From contig DUIO01000041.1 of NCBI GenBank assembly GCA_013330315.1, forward strand, positions 2,751 to 9,013: a stretch of 6,263 bases of DNA. Reading direction: 5' to 3'. Below the pieces are notes generated by a model. That model worked only from the letters and a program-made list of their open reading frames with translations. It had not been told where the DNA came from and did not search any database. Below, one piece after another: positions 1 to 5,675 of the stretch; the first letter of the stretch is position 1, and every line of letters starts with the position of its first letter. Source of the stretch: Methanosarcina sp. (GTDB lineage: Archaea > Halobacteriota > Methanosarcinia > Methanosarcinales > Methanosarcinaceae). The position numbers were made by a program, and so were the translations under genes.

Positions 1-459
1 TGCATGGAAAGTTTCCATCATGATGTCATGCTCGACAAAATTATCCCTGAGAACATGAAAGTAAACGTCAGGGATATCGTAAAGATGGAATTCACAAAAG
101 GCAAGTTCTGGGTCTACACAAAGGACGGAGAAGTCCACTCTGTGCCGATCAAGGACGTTGCAAAGTATGCAAGAAACCCCTGCCATCACTGCTGTGACTA
201 TACATCTGTCTTTGCCGATATTTCTGTAGGTTCGGTCGGAGCTCCTGACGGATGGAACTCGGTTTTCATAAGGACTGAAATCGGGGAAAAGTATTTCGAT
301 AAAGTCCGTGATGAGATGGAGATTATGGAAGACCCGAAACCAGGCCTTGAACTTGTCGGGAAACTTATCGAAATGAAGCGCAAGAATAATGCGGAGCACT
401 TCCTGGAAGTTTGCAAGGAATTCAGCTTTGAAACCGGAATCCGCAACGAAACGGTCTGA
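1..459 (+). CDS. fpoF: F420H2 dehydrogenase input subunit FpoF, C-terminal part (5' end outside window)
   Basis: This is the last 152 codons of a FrhB/FdhB/FpoF-family protein. The frame is open to base 1, and the codon before the first ATG encodes the Cys of a family-typical 'CMESFHHDV' stretch, so the ATG at 4 is internal and the gene begins outside the window. Counting from that ATG, the family signature is visible as C60-H-H-C-C-D65 followed by ADISVGSVGAPDGW (71-84) and a VFIRTE strand. FrhB-family proteins bind FAD and Fe-S clusters and oxidise reduced coenzyme F420. In Methanosarcina, FpoF passes the electrons to the membrane-bound Fpo complex, which reduces methanophenazine, or acts as a soluble F420H2:ferredoxin oxidoreductase. 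Family membership is clear. The choice of FpoF over another FrhB paralogue rests on my recollection of the C-terminal sequence and is less certain. It ends in TGA, 72 nt before the next gene. Confidence 0.8.
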   Translation, partial: CMESFHHDVMLDKIIPENMKVNVRDIVKMEFTKGKFWVYTKDGEVHSVPIKDVAKYARNPCHHCCDYTSVFADISVGSVGAPDGWNSVFIRTEIGEKYFDKVRDEMEIMEDPKPGLELVGKLIEMKRKNNAEHFLEVCKEFSFETGIRNETV

Positions 460-531
460 AGTCTGAACTCAATTTGAAATCAAAAGTTAATTTACAAGAG
501 GAACCCGGTACAGATTCGAGGTTGGATCCGA

Positions 532-1053
532 ATGACACGAGCTTTTTATATAGGACGTTTTCAGCCGTATCATTTCGGACACCATGCCGTAATTACGCGG
601 ATTGCAGAAGAGGTGGATGAACTGGTTATAGGTGTAGGAAGTGCCCAGAAGAGCCATGAAGCCACCGACCCGTTTACTGCAGGGGAAAGAGTTCTTATGC
701 TCTATAATGCGCTTGAGCACCTCCCTATCCGTCATTACGTCCTCCCTATCGAAGATGTCAGGTATAACTCTATCTGGGTTCACCACGTCGCATCCAGAAC
801 TCCCCACTTTGACGTGGTGTACTCGAATAACCCTCTGGTAATTCAGCTTTTCCGGGAAGCCGGGTTTTGTGTTAAGGAATCTCCCCTTTACATAAGGGAA
901 AGGTATTCCGGTACTGAAATCAGGAGACGGATGATTGCGGGAGAAAAGTGGGAACACCTGGTTCCAAAACCGGTTGTAGAAACGATTAAGGATGTTGATG
1001 GAGTAACCCGCCTCAGGAATGTTTCTGCCAGCGATAAAAATTGTTCTTTATAA
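532..1053 (+). CDS. Nicotinamide-nucleotide (NMN) adenylyltransferase, archaeal type
   Basis: This 173-residue protein matches archaeal NMN adenylyltransferases, which are usually about 170-185 residues. They make NAD+ from NMN and ATP (or the deamido form from nicotinate mononucleotide) as the last adenylation step of NAD synthesis in the cytoplasm. The N-terminal nucleotidyltransferase signature is GRFQPYHFGHH (residues 8-18), with the HxGH-type motif at H14 and H17. A conserved loop follows at VGSAQKSHEATDPFTAGER (35-53), and the second nucleotide-binding motif is SGTEIRRRM (126-134). The ATG is supported by GAGGT at 518-522, nine bases upstream. The gene lies 72 nt after fpoF on the same strand with no obvious terminator between them, so cotranscription is likely. 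A T-rich tract starts right after its TAA. The last ~15 residues are polar and less conserved in appearance. Confidence 0.93.
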   Translation: MTRAFYIGRFQPYHFGHHAVITRIAEEVDELVIGVGSAQKSHEATDPFTAGERVLMLYNALEHLPIRHYVLPIEDVRYNSIWVHHVASRTPHFDVVYSNNPLVIQLFREAGFCVKESPLYIRERYSGTEIRRRMIAGEKWEHLVPKPVVETIKDVDGVTRLRNVSASDKNCSL

Positions 1054-1210
1054 TATTTTCTTTAATTTTCCTTTAGTGATTTTTTTTCTTTTAATTTTTC
1101 TTTAATATCATTTTCTCAAATTTTTTTAGTGTTGTTTTTTCTCAAATTTCCTTAATTATTCTTTTTTAAATTTTCCTTTAATACTTCTTTTTTAACTTTA
1201 TCTTTCCTTA
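1054..1210 (+). terminator. T-rich transcription termination region after the adenylyltransferase gene
   Basis: Immediately after the TAA at 1051-1053 the plus strand carries many T runs of five to eight bases (for example 1080-1087, 1121-1127, 1135-1140, 1162-1167, 1188-1193) with almost no G. Archaeal transcription commonly ends at clustered U-rich tracts without a hairpin, assisted by the FttA/aCPSF1 nuclease in methanogens. The position makes this the probable end of the fpoF-adenylyltransferase transcript. The functional call is inferred; the base composition is seen directly. Confidence 0.55.
1061..1193 (+). repeat. Degenerate ~26-bp T-rich tandem repeat, about five units
   Basis: Successive blocks at 1061-1089, 1090-1116, 1117-1142, 1143-1167 and 1168-1193 share the order AAATTT, then a CCTTTA/TTTA step, then a mixed stretch (AGTGAT, AATATC, AGTGTTG, ATTATT, ATACTT), then a T run. 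The three clearest units begin AATTTTCCTTTA, AATTTTTCTTTA and AAATTTTCCTTTA. Unit lengths are 25-29 bp. Because the composition is about 70% T, some of the apparent periodicity could arise by chance or from slippage of simple sequence. Confidence 0.4.
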
Positions 1211-1909
1211 ACTAAAATGTTACTATTTTTTCTATTTTTCTGCTGCATTTTTCAAGTTTCATCTTTTAGTTGACGCATATTTTATTTTAATTTTCATTTA
1301 TATTTATCTATTTATAACTGTGTTCTTTTGATATCTCAGGTTAAGCTCTATTTTTCTATAATCTGTTATTCTGAATTAAATGATCATGGAATTTCTCGTA
1401 GATTTATTATCTATTTGTTATAGTCTCACTATTCAATGGCTTTTTATGCGCTGTAAATACGACATCCACTACTTATGAATGCTAATAAATAATAAATTTT
1501 AAAATCTGTTTGTACCCTTAAAATATCATTTTTGGGGAAAATTTTTTATAAAAGAAACAACTATTTGTGTCTGATGTACTCTCTAACAATTTTAAATATA
1601 TATTCAATTATTTCTTTGCCTTTTGAGGGGAATTTACTCTGAATTCTAGCCCATATTTTTACATATCAAATTTATTGGTGAAGGGGGAGAATTTCGAAAA
1701 CGCATTAGGTATTAGTAATATATTGAAAAAAAACAGTCGTGTTACATAACTCTAAACTATATATTTATATTAGAACTGTTTGGTGACAAAAACAACTAAA
1801 TTCTGCTTAATTGTAAGAAAATATATTACTCTGTTGAATCCGAGATTTCACTCTTTGAGAGTACATTTTATTTGGCAGTAAATACGGATTAATATGGATA
1901 AAACCAGGG

Positions 1910-1917
1910 TTTAAATA
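1910..1917 (+). promoter_or_regulatory. Candidate TATA box for the cysteine-rich protein gene
   Basis: TTTAAATA is preceded by the purine-rich AAAACCAGGG, which could act as a BRE. Archaeal transcription usually starts 22-30 bases downstream of the box, which would be near 1935-1942. That would leave a very short leader that just includes the GGAG before the ATG at 1952. Stronger-looking A/T boxes at 1756-1771 and 1820-1828 would instead give a leader longer than 100 bases. Confidence 0.35.
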
Positions 1918-1938
1918 TGCTTATAGTTGGGCGGATAT

Positions 1939-1944
1939 GGAGTG
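1939..1944 (+). promoter_or_regulatory. Shine-Dalgarno site that selects the ATG at 1952
   Basis: GGAGTG pairs with the archaeal 16S rRNA 3' end and ends seven bases before the ATG at 1952. It overlaps the alternative upstream ATG at 1937, so it cannot serve that start. This favours the protein beginning MLKSTFNRW over the version five residues longer. Confidence 0.6.
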
Positions 1945-1951
1945 TATAATA

Positions 1952-2440
1952 ATGCTAAAGTCTACGTTTAACAGGTGGATGAAAGTACTCTGTATTTTCA
2001 CATTAGTCTTTTTTGTCATGTCAATGACAGGGGCGGCCGCATGCAGTAAAACCAGCAGTACATGCAGTAAAACTAGCAGTACATACAGTAAATGTAAAAC
2101 GGATGCAATAAACGATTCATTCAGCTTAAACCCCAGCCAGACATCAAAGGCATTTAACGTGCTGGCTAACGACAAGGGATGTGGCCTTAAAGTCACAACT
2201 ACCGGCTATATCACTACGTCAAAAGGTGGTAAAGTACTGATGAAAAGTAATGGTACGTTTACCTATGTAAAGCCAGTTGCCTGTTCTAATAAGAGTGACA
2301 GCTTCACATATAAAGCCGTAAACAAGTACGGAGTTTACGACACTGCAAAGGCAACACTGAATTTCAAGTGCAGCACCAGCTGTACCAAGTGTTCCAGCTG
2401 TGCCAAGACTTCTAAATGTACCAAATGCTCTTGCAAATAA
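1952..2440 (+). CDS. Exported cysteine-rich protein with one cadherin-like/Big_9-like domain
   Basis: The 162-residue protein has no function I can name. Residues 1-30 form a signal peptide: basic start (K3, R8, K11), hydrophobic core VLCIFTLVFFVMSM (12-25), then TGAAA before C31. Cleavage before C31 fits an AxA-type site. AAAC is only a poor lipobox, so a lipid anchor is uncertain. Residues 31-50 are a CSKTSST tandem repeat. Residues 53-137 resemble the Big_9/cadherin-like fold of surface proteins (NDSFSLNP, VLANDKG, GTFTYVKP, DSFTYKAVNKYG). Residues 140-161 form a tail with seven Cys (140, 144, 147, 150, 156, 159, 161) in CxxxC, CxxC and CxC spacing. The mature chain has 12 Cys, suggesting disulfide cross-linking or metal binding outside the cell. 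It stands alone between a long spacer and a terminator hairpin. An alternative start is at 1937. The gene call is firm; any role is inference. Confidence 0.82.
   Translation: MLKSTFNRWMKVLCIFTLVFFVMSMTGAAACSKTSSTCSKTSSTYSKCKTDAINDSFSLNPSQTSKAFNVLANDKGCGLKVTTTGYITTSKGGKVLMKSNGTFTYVKPVACSNKSDSFTYKAVNKYGVYDTAKATLNFKCSTSCTKCSSCAKTSKCTKCSCK
2042..2095 (+). repeat. 21-bp in-frame tandem repeat (about 2.5 copies) in the cysteine-rich gene
   Basis: Units at 2042-2062 and 2063-2083 differ by a single base (ACC versus ACT for Thr) and both encode CSKTSST. A third, partial unit starts at 2084 as TACAGTAAA, where the first Cys has become Tyr (YSKC). The length is a multiple of three, so copy-number changes keep the frame. 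The near identity suggests recent slippage or duplication. Confidence 0.85.
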
Positions 2441-2449
2441 TCAATTATA

Positions 2450-2508
2450 GGGAGCAGGAGTATATTTTTGGGGACCTGATCCCCATCTCCCTTCTTATTT
2501 CTTTATTT
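2450..2508. terminator. Hairpin terminator between convergent genes
   Basis: An inner perfect stem TGGGGA (2469-2474) / TCCCCA (2480-2485) with a five-base loop sits inside a possible outer pairing GGGAG (2450-2454) / CTCCC (2487-2491). On the plus strand it is followed by a T-rich run (2492-2509), ten bases after the stop of the cysteine-rich gene. The stop codon of the convergent minus-strand kinase begins directly to its right, so the same hairpin could end both transcripts. Confidence 0.65.
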
Positions 2509-3069
2509 TCAGGGAATAAGGTCAATCCAGTCAATGGATCCGGGTTTATATTCATTCAATTCTTTTTCTTCTCCACTTAAAATGTAATCTATGATTTCTT
2601 CAATATCGTGTCCGACTTCTTCGATGTTTTTTCCGGTTGTATTTATTTCAAAGACTTTCTCGCACCACTCGGAAGCCTCAACAAGAATTACATCCAGAGC
2701 TTCGGCCTCGATATTCTCCTTTATTTTCTCTTCCGAATAGCCGCGAACTTCCAGTCTTTTTTTGAGTTCAGGAGGGTATGCTCTAAGGATAATAACGATA
2801 TCTGCAATATAATGGGCAAGGTGACTTTCAAGAATTATCACTCCGTCTGTCGCCTCTTTTTCCATTTCTCCAGTAATCTCATTAAGACGGTTTCTGATAA
2901 GTTTCATGTCTGCTACTAATGCATCCCTTTTTTCATCAACTTCACTATAGAGATGTTCTTCTTTAATCATGTCGTTGAGGTGGATTACTTTCCAATGCCT
3001 CTTTTCTTCGAGAAGCCTGCTTACTGAAGTTTTTCCCGTGCCTGGTGTACCCGTGAGTCCTATGAGCAT
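2509..3069 (-). CDS. AK6/Fap7-type adenylate kinase family protein
   Basis: The 186-residue P-loop kinase has GTPGTGKTS as Walker A (residues 7-15), LESHLAHY (80-87) in the position of the NMP-side motif, and the conserved block LRAYPPELKKRLEVRGYSEEKI (from 95) with downstream KENIEAEALDVILVEA. It ends with the family-typical PGSIDWID. This is the archaeal relative of eukaryotic AK6/Fap7 (older name UPF0129), which phosphorylates AMP/dAMP and acts as an ATPase in small ribosomal subunit maturation with protein uS11. The ribosome role here is inferred from the family. MLIGLTGTPG is a complete N-terminus. The bases before the ATG (CTTCTCCTC on the coding strand) do not pair with 16S rRNA, so there is no Shine-Dalgarno site. 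It faces the cysteine-rich gene and lies 154 nt after the b5-like gene. Confidence 0.9.
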   Translation of the reverse strand: MLIGLTGTPGTGKTSVSRLLEEKRHWKVIHLNDMIKEEHLYSEVDEKRDALVADMKLIRNRLNEITGEMEKEATDGVIILESHLAHYIADIVIILRAYPPELKKRLEVRGYSEEKIKENIEAEALDVILVEASEWCEKVFEINTTGKNIEEVGHDIEEIIDYILSGEEKELNEYKPGSIDWIDLIP

Positions 3070-3092
3070 GGAGGAGAAGATATGGTTTATCG

Positions 3093-3102
3093 CAATTATA
3101 GT
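3093..3102 (-). promoter_or_regulatory. Possible TATA box for a leaderless kinase transcript
   Basis: On the minus strand AACTATAATT is centred about 28 bases before the A of the kinase ATG at 3069. With no Shine-Dalgarno site in between, the spacing would allow transcription to start at or next to the ATG, giving a leaderless mRNA. The box is a modest match, so this is a tentative call. Confidence 0.3.
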
Positions 3103-3187
3103 TAATCCCGATTTGTTTTATTCCTTTATTTTCCATAACTGTCAAAAATGTCCATATGCAAAGCTGTTCGGTGCTTTCATTTTGTTT

Positions 3188-3215
3188 AAAAATTAGAACC
3201 TGTAAAAAACAGGTT
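3188..3215 (-). terminator. Hairpin terminator after the cytochrome b5-like gene
   Basis: AACCTG (3197-3202) and CAGGTT (3210-3215) form a perfect six-base stem around a seven-base A/T loop. On the minus strand the stem begins nine bases after the TAA of the b5-like gene, and TAATTTTT follows it. On the plus strand a run of six T (3214-3219) overlaps its right arm, so it could work in both directions. Confidence 0.6.
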
Positions 3216-3223
3216 TTTTCAAA

Positions 3224-3454
3224 TTATTTTTTAAGAGTTCCGACAACAGGATAGTCTTTAAATACTTCCGGCCCGTGAGGCGCTTCATCCATTTCTTGAG
3301 TAAGGTCCTGTCCTGAATCATGGAGTCCCTGATGAGTGCCGTCCTCCCACATATAGCTGTCTGATACATCGTACACCTGTCCGTCATATACGATGTATGT
3401 TTTGCCGTTCTTACCATTGTATTCTGAGAGTTCTTCAAGTGTGTATTCTTTCAT
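3224..3454 (-). CDS. Small soluble cytochrome b5-like haem/steroid-binding protein
   Basis: The 76-residue protein is a single cytochrome b5-type domain of the short prokaryotic 'predicted heme/steroid binding protein' group. It shows YTLEELSEYNGKNGKTYIVYDG (residues 4-25), VYDVSDSYMW (28-36), GTHQGLH (39-45), DLTQEM (50-55) and APHG (58-61). H41 (in the place of the HPGG His) and H60 (APHG) are the likely axial haem ligands; H45 is a further candidate. It has no signal peptide or membrane segment, so it is probably cytoplasmic, with an unknown electron partner. I chose the ATG at 3454 because a strong GGAGG lies eight bases upstream. A start at 3481 would add nine basic residues and place that GGAGG inside the coding region. 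It has its own TATA box and a hairpin after the stop, which suggests a monocistronic unit. Confidence 0.88.
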   Translation of the reverse strand: MKEYTLEELSEYNGKNGKTYIVYDGQVYDVSDSYMWEDGTHQGLHDSGQDLTQEMDEAPHGPEVFKDYPVVGTLKK

Positions 3455-3462
3455 CTTCCATA

Positions 3463-3468
3463 TCCTCC
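3463..3468 (-). promoter_or_regulatory. Shine-Dalgarno site of the b5-like gene
   Basis: GGAGGA on the minus strand ends eight bases before the ATG at 3454 and is a near-ideal match to the archaeal 16S rRNA tail. It decides the start in favour of MKEYTLEEL over the longer reading from 3481. Confidence 0.8.
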
Positions 3469-3502
3469 GTTTATTTTGCAATAATTTTATGGTACTGATA
3501 AT

Positions 3503-3522
3503 TTAAATTTTATAAAATTTAA
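3503..3522 (-). promoter_or_regulatory. TATA box within a perfect 20-bp palindrome before the b5-like gene
   Basis: TTAAATTTTATAAAATTTAA is its own reverse complement. Its centre, TTTATAAA, fits an archaeal TATA box and lies about 58 bases before the ATG at 3454, predicting a leader of roughly 25-35 bases that carries the GGAGG. The symmetry could also make it a regulator-binding site or a bidirectional box. It is the only strong promoter candidate between the DUF255 gene and the b5-like gene. Confidence 0.5.
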
Positions 3523-3563
3523 GAGTTACCTTCCCGAATTTGCATCCAGCTTGAGCAAGAAGA

Positions 3564-5660
3564 TCAAACATTAAGCAGTTTTAGCATTTCGCCCGTTTCA
3601 GTAACAGGAAGCTGGCATTGATAGTTCTGGCAAACATATGCAGTTGCTTTGCCCTCAACGGGTGTCTGTTCTTTTGTATACTTTGCCAGGTCCGTAATTT
3701 CGGGATCTTCTCCTTCGGGTCTGAAAACCAGCACCTTATTGGGCACGAAATAACTCCACAGCTCTTCCAGCATGCGGACCGTATCTGGAGCCCCGGGCTT
3801 TCCTGAGATTATTACTTCATATGAAGGTCCAAGCCTGAAATCAAGAGCAGATAGAAACTGGGCATATCCTGAAGGCGCTTTTCTGATTAGTTTTGAAAAT
3901 GCACGCTCGAGCCTGTCGGCAACTTCTTCAAGTTCAGGATTTGCAGTTATCCTTGAGAGGCGCAGGAGGTTTAACATTTCAATTGAGTTCCCGGACGGTA
4001 TTGCCGAATCCGTAAACTCCTTTTTTCTGAAAATAAGAGCCTCGCTATCATTGGCTGTAAAATAAAATCCGCCGTTAGCAGGGTCCCAGAAATGTTCCAG
4101 AAGCTCACTGTTCAGGGAAACTGCAGCTTTAAGGTGGCGCGGCTCGAATTCTGCTTCATAAAGTTCAAGAAGCCCATATATTAGAAACGCATAATCATCT
4201 GAAGTTCCGGTAATCCCTGCAACCCCTTCCCTGTAGCGGTGAAGCAGCCTGTTCTCAGGACTGTAAAGGGTACCTATTATAAAATCTGCAGCTTTCTCCG
4301 CAGCCTTCAGATATTTTTGCTCTCCGAACACCTGAAAGCCTTTTGCAAAGGCTGCAATCATAAGCCCGTTCCAATCTGTAAGGATTTTATCGTCCATTGA
4401 GGGCCTCTTGCGCTCATACCTGGCTTTCAGAAGTTTTTCTCTGGCACCTTTTATCCGCCTTTCGAGTTCTTCCACAGGAACTTTAAGTTCACCTGCAAGG
4501 GCTGCAGGGGAACGGACCATATAAAAGAGGTTTGTTCCGGTCCTTCTCCCTCTTATTTCTTCTTCAAAATTACCCCCATCTCTTAAATTAAACATTTTGA
4601 TGATCAATTCGGAATCTTCGGGACCCAGAATGCTCCTTACTTCTTCAATTGTCCATAAATAGTACTTTCCCTCTTCCCCGTCAACGTCCGCATCTTCCCC
4701 GCAGTAAAATCCGCCTTCAGGTGATGTCAAATCTCTTAATACATAATCAAGGATTCCTTCTGCTGTTTCTTTGTACAGATCTTTTCCTGTGGTCTGGTAG
4801 GCTTCGATGTATGCAATTGCGGTAAGAGCCTGGTCGTATAACATTTTCTCAAAATGAGGCAGGAGCCACATGTTATCTGTAGAATAGCGGTGGAAACCTG
4901 ACCCGAGGTGATCATAAATCCCTCCGCTGCGCATATTGTCTAGAGTATGTTCTACCATATGGAGTGCTTCAGGGTTTCCGCTCCGCTTCCAGTATCGGAG
5001 CAAAAAAGAAATTCTGTGCGGGGTAGGGAATTTCGGAGCTCCTTCAAAACCTCCGTATTCTGGATCAAAGGAATTAATCATTTCATCATAAGCTTCTTCG
5101 ATTATCTCTTCTCCGAGCCCTTCTCCTGCAGACTCCGTAATCATGTTCTGGATAGTAGATGTAATCTTTTCAGCCGAGTCGAGTACATCTTCATGCTGCT
5201 GGTTCCAGATTTCTTTTATCCTGGGAACAAGTTCCAGCATGCCTGTCTGGTTGAAACGGGATTTTTTAGGGATATAGGTGCCTGCAAAAAAAGGTTTCTT
5301 ACCCGGGGTCATTATGATATTGAGGGGCCATCCCCCTCTTCCGAGAATGATCTGACAGACAGTCATATAAATATTGTCAATATCGGGCCTTTCCTCCCTA
5401 TCGACTTTTATAGAAACAAAAGCATCATTCATGAGCCTTGCGACATCTTCGTCCTCAAAAGACTCATGTGCCATCACATGACACCAGTGGCAGGTAGAGT
5501 ATCCGATTGAGAGAAAAACAGGCTTGTTTTCTTTTCTGGCTTTTTCAAAAGCCTCTTCTCCCCATGGGTACCAGTCCACAGGATTATAAGCATGTTGCAG
5601 AAGATATGGACTTTTCTCATCAATCAGGCGGTTAGGTTTTCTTTGTTCTTTTCCCAGTAT
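3564..5660 (-). CDS. DUF255/SSP411 (YyaL-type) thioredoxin-domain protein, start codon unclear
   Basis: This is a full-length member of the DUF255/spermatogenesis-associated protein 20 family: a thioredoxin fold followed by an (alpha/alpha)6-barrel-like region. Its biochemical role is not established. Numbered from 5660 (698 residues), it has the family N-terminal motif [14 protein letters not shown], a redox-type CHWC (C57, C60), [13 protein letters not shown] (86-98), [11 protein letters not shown] (109-119), DADVDGEEG (323-331), [13 protein letters not shown] and a C-terminal CxxxxC-LP motif (C677, C682). No signal peptide is seen, so it is probably cytoplasmic. The first ATG/GTG/TTG in frame is GTG at 5579, but that would delete the conserved N-terminal motif. 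A strong AAGGAGGG (5664-5671) points instead to ATA at 5660 or CTG at 5657. It lies 15 bases after the rhodanese gene, in the same frame, and is probably translated from the same mRNA. Confidence 0.88.
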   Translation of the reverse strand: MLGKEQRKPNRLIDEKSPYLLQHAYNPVDWYPWGEEAFEKARKENKPVFLSIGYSTCHWCHVMAHESFEDEDVARLMNDAFVSIKVDREERPDIDNIYMTVCQIILGRGGWPLNIIMTPGKKPFFAGTYIPKKSRFNQTGMLELVPRIKEIWNQQHEDVLDSAEKITSTIQNMITESAGEGLGEEIIEEAYDEMINSFDPEYGGFEGAPKFPTPHRISFLLRYWKRSGNPEALHMVEHTLDNMRSGGIYDHLGSGFHRYSTDNMWLLPHFEKMLYDQALTAIAYIEAYQTTGKDLYKETAEGILDYVLRDLTSPEGGFYCGEDADVDGEEGKYYLWTIEEVRSILGPEDSELIIKMFNLRDGGNFEEEIRGRRTGTNLFYMVRSPAALAGELKVPVEELERRIKGAREKLLKARYERKRPSMDDKILTDWNGLMIAAFAKGFQVFGEQKYLKAAEKAADFIIGTLYSPENRLLHRYREGVAGITGTSDDYAFLIYGLLELYEAEFEPRHLKAAVSLNSELLEHFWDPANGGFYFTANDSEALIFRKKEFTDSAIPSGNSIEMLNLLRLSRITANPELEEVADRLERAFSKLIRKAPSGYAQFLSALDFRLGPSYEVIISGKPGAPDTVRMLEELWSYFVPNKVLVFRPEGEDPEITDLAKYTKEQTPVEGKATAYVCQNYQCQLPVTETGEMLKLLNV

Positions 5661-5663
5661 GAT

Positions 5664-5671
5664 CCCTCCTT
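5664..5671 (-). promoter_or_regulatory. Strong Shine-Dalgarno site before the DUF255 gene, with no canonical start after it
   Basis: AAGGAGGG on the minus strand begins four bases after the rhodanese TGA. It is followed by ATC, ATA, CTG, GGA in the DUF255 frame. The GGAGG core is four bases from ATA (5660) and seven from CTG (5657). The site argues that translation starts here, not at GTG 5579, some 85 bases further on and with no good Shine-Dalgarno of its own. Confidence 0.65.
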
Positions 5672-5675
5672 CAAT

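Larger units (their letters stand above)
1054..1936. other. Long AT-rich intergenic region without a supported gene
   Basis: About 880 bp separate the adenylyltransferase from the cysteine-rich protein. I see no convincing coding frame: stops are frequent in all frames and no start with a good Shine-Dalgarno site opens more than about 30 codons. The left part (1054-1260) is strongly T-rich on the plus strand. The rest holds several TATA-like blocks, for example around 1543-1552 (preceded by GGGGAAAA), 1592-1604, 1756-1771, 1820-1828 and 1910-1917. A purine tract lies at 1680-1691. Long AT-rich spacers are normal in Methanosarcina. An untranslated RNA or a long leader for the downstream gene is possible but not shown by the sequence. 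Confidence 0.7.

Noticed and set aside
487..957. A 156-codon minus-strand frame opposite the adenylyltransferase
   Set aside because: The plus-strand protein carries all the family motifs; the antisense frame has none and no ribosome-binding site.
1386..1478. A 30-codon plus-strand frame (MEFLVDLL...) in the long spacer, with a hydrophobic middle
   Set aside because: There is no Shine-Dalgarno site, no recognisable family, and short frames of this length are expected in 880 bp. Without conservation data I do not call it a gene.
1850..1862. A small perfect hairpin ACTCT-TTG-AGAGT upstream of the cysteine-rich gene
   Set aside because: Five base pairs with a three-base loop are expected by chance in this spacer, and no T run follows it.
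1054..1936. A decayed insertion sequence or CRISPR array in the long AT-rich spacer
   Set aside because: There are no terminal inverted repeats, no transposase-like frame, and no regular repeat-spacer pattern; the T-rich array has no unique spacers.
1937..1951. The upstream ATG at 1937 as the start of the cysteine-rich protein
   Set aside because: It overlaps the GGAGTG that serves ATG 1952, has no good site of its own, and adds an acidic residue before the basic start of the signal peptide.
4947..5510. A 187-codon plus-strand frame opposite the DUF255 gene
   Set aside because: It is a mirror of a strongly conserved gene on the other strand and shows no domain of its own and no start signal.
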